A stretch of 64,000 nucleotides of DNA from positions 1-64,000 of the forward strand of contig NZ_JXAK01000034.1 in the NCBI RefSeq assembly GCF_000829455.1, in the 5' to 3' direction. The DNA is from Gordoniibacillus kamchatkensis (GTDB lineage Bacteria; Bacillota; Bacilli; Paenibacillales; NBRC-103111). Below are positions 63,259-64,000 of the stretch, piece by piece; the first letter of the stretch is position 1; each line of letters begins with the position of its first letter. The notes under the pieces were generated by a model that ran no database searches, was not told the origin of the DNA, and saw only the letters and a program-made list of their open reading frames with translations. The position numbers were made by a program, and so were the translations under genes.

Positions 63259-64000
63259 TTACTTTCCTAAGCAAAACTGCGAAAAAATTTGATCGATGAG
63301 CGACTCCGCCACCGAATCCCCGATAATCTCCCCAAGCTGCTCCCACGCAGCGCGCAGGTCGATCTGAATCATATCGATCGGCACTTGCTGAACGTTAGCC
63401 GCGATCGCGTCCTGCAGCGAACGTCTCGCTTGTTTGAACAAATGAATATGCCGCGCATTGCTAACATACGTCAGTTCGTTCGCTTCGATACCGCCCCGGA
63501 AAAACAGAGACGAGATCGCCTTCTCCAATTGCGGCAGTCCTTTCTCCTCAAGCAGCGACAACTCCACGATCCGCTCATCGGGAACCAGGCGCCGAATCTG
63601 CTCTTCGTCGAGCTGCGGCGGCAGGTCGATTTTATTAAGAATGACGATTGTCTGCCGGCCCCGAATTTGTTCGAGCAGTTCCATTTCTTCTTGAGACAAA
63701 GGTTCGCTCCGATTGAGCACCAGCAAAATGAGATCCGCATCCGCCAACGCCGTTCGCGATCTTTCGACACCGATTTGTTCGACAATATCCGACGTTTCGC
63801 GAATACCGGCCGTATCGAGCAGCCGAAGCGGAATGCCGCCAACGTTGACATACTCTTCGATGACATCGCGCGTCGTTCCCGGAATATCCGTGACGATCGC
63901 CCGGTTCTCTTGAGCGAGCGCGTTGAGCAAAGACGATTTGCCGACGTTCGGCTTGCCGATAATCGCCGTCGAGATCCCTTCCCGCAAAATTTTGCCCTGC
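63259..64000 (-). CDS. mnmE: MnmE (TrmE) tRNA-modification GTPase, C-terminal part
   Basis: The right window edge cuts the 5' end; the visible frame is open to 64000. Contains the G-domain: [14 protein letters not shown] (G1), GTTRD (G2), DTAG (G3), NKID (G4), and the C-terminal end FCLGK, where the cysteine is the conserved MnmE residue. Partner of MnmG in tRNA wobble uridine modification. Gene order mnmE-mnmG-rsmG-noc suggests dnaA and oriC lie a few kb beyond the window. Confidence 0.95.
   Translation of the reverse strand, partial: QGKILREGISTAIIGKPNVGKSSLLNALAQENRAIVTDIPGTTRDVIEEYVNVGGIPLRLLDTAGIRETSDIVEQIGVERSRTALADADLILLVLNRSEPLSQEEMELLEQIRGRQTIVILNKIDLPPQLDEEQIRRLVPDERIVELSLLEEKGLPQLEKAISSLFFRGGIEANELTYVSNARHIHLFKQARRSLQDAIAANVQQVPIDMIQIDLRAAWEQLGEIIGDSVAESLIDQIFSQFCLGK

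Overview
The window looks like a stretch of a Paenibacillus-type (Bacillales, Paenibacillaceae) chromosome lying a few kilobases from oriC. The right 36.6 kb keeps the order typical of Gram-positive origin regions: mnmE, mnmG, rsmG, noc, soj/parA, spo0J/parB, yyaC, rpsF-ssb-rpsR, DUF2232 gene, gdpP, rplI, dnaB, purA, an M23 peptidase gene, walRKHIJ, htrA, a CxxH/CxxC protein gene and rlmH. Two parS sites (57696 and 60591), the spore gene yyaC and SLH-anchored surface proteins agree with a spore-forming, S-layer-bearing firmicute.

Layout. (1) 1-15.3 kb: three surface-protein genes on the minus strand, each with a regulator gene or remnant on its 5' side. The set ends with an intact hybrid 7TMR-DISM histidine kinase. 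At least one module was made by duplication (6.39-7.23 kb is a copy of 10.82-11.69 kb), and all three regulator copies are broken. (2) 15.5-27.4 kb: a mosaic accessory island ending exactly at the 3' end of rlmH. Six same-orientation copies of the rlmH 3' end (encoding EPYHK-stop or a variant; 16081, 16676, 18729, 19666, 24489, 27391) cut it into cassettes. The cassettes hold an integrase fragment; an AraC regulator plus EamA transporter; an HxlR regulator plus an NTF2-like pseudogene; a PD-(D/E)XK nuclease plus a coiled-coil SF1 helicase; and an AT-rich three-gene operon (P-loop kinase, PIN-GNAT-PUA-like, ASCH). This is how an SCC-type island would look, but no ccr recombinase gene is present. 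(3) 27.4-64 kb: the core region, with local insertions: an OppA-like lipoprotein and a NarL-type two-component pair between purA and dnaB, a cupin gene near rpsR, and two copies of a roughly 125-bp inverted-repeat element.

How the genes work together. The walRKHIJ cluster, its neighbouring M23 endopeptidase, HtrA and GdpP (c-di-AMP) serve the cell wall and envelope. soj/spo0J/parS/noc serve chromosome segregation and nucleoid occlusion. dnaB, ssb and the ribosomal proteins serve replication and translation. mnmE, mnmG, rsmG and rlmH modify tRNA and rRNA. The left region senses signals through a phosphorelay-type kinase and probably controls surface proteins. The island carries putative defence and RNA-targeting cassettes.

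Caution. Single-base frame breaks occur in genes that should be intact (purA twice, ssb, mnmG, htrA and one conserved envelope-type gene). Indel errors in the assembly are therefore likely, and the frameshifts seen in accessory genes should not be read as real decay or phase variation without checking.
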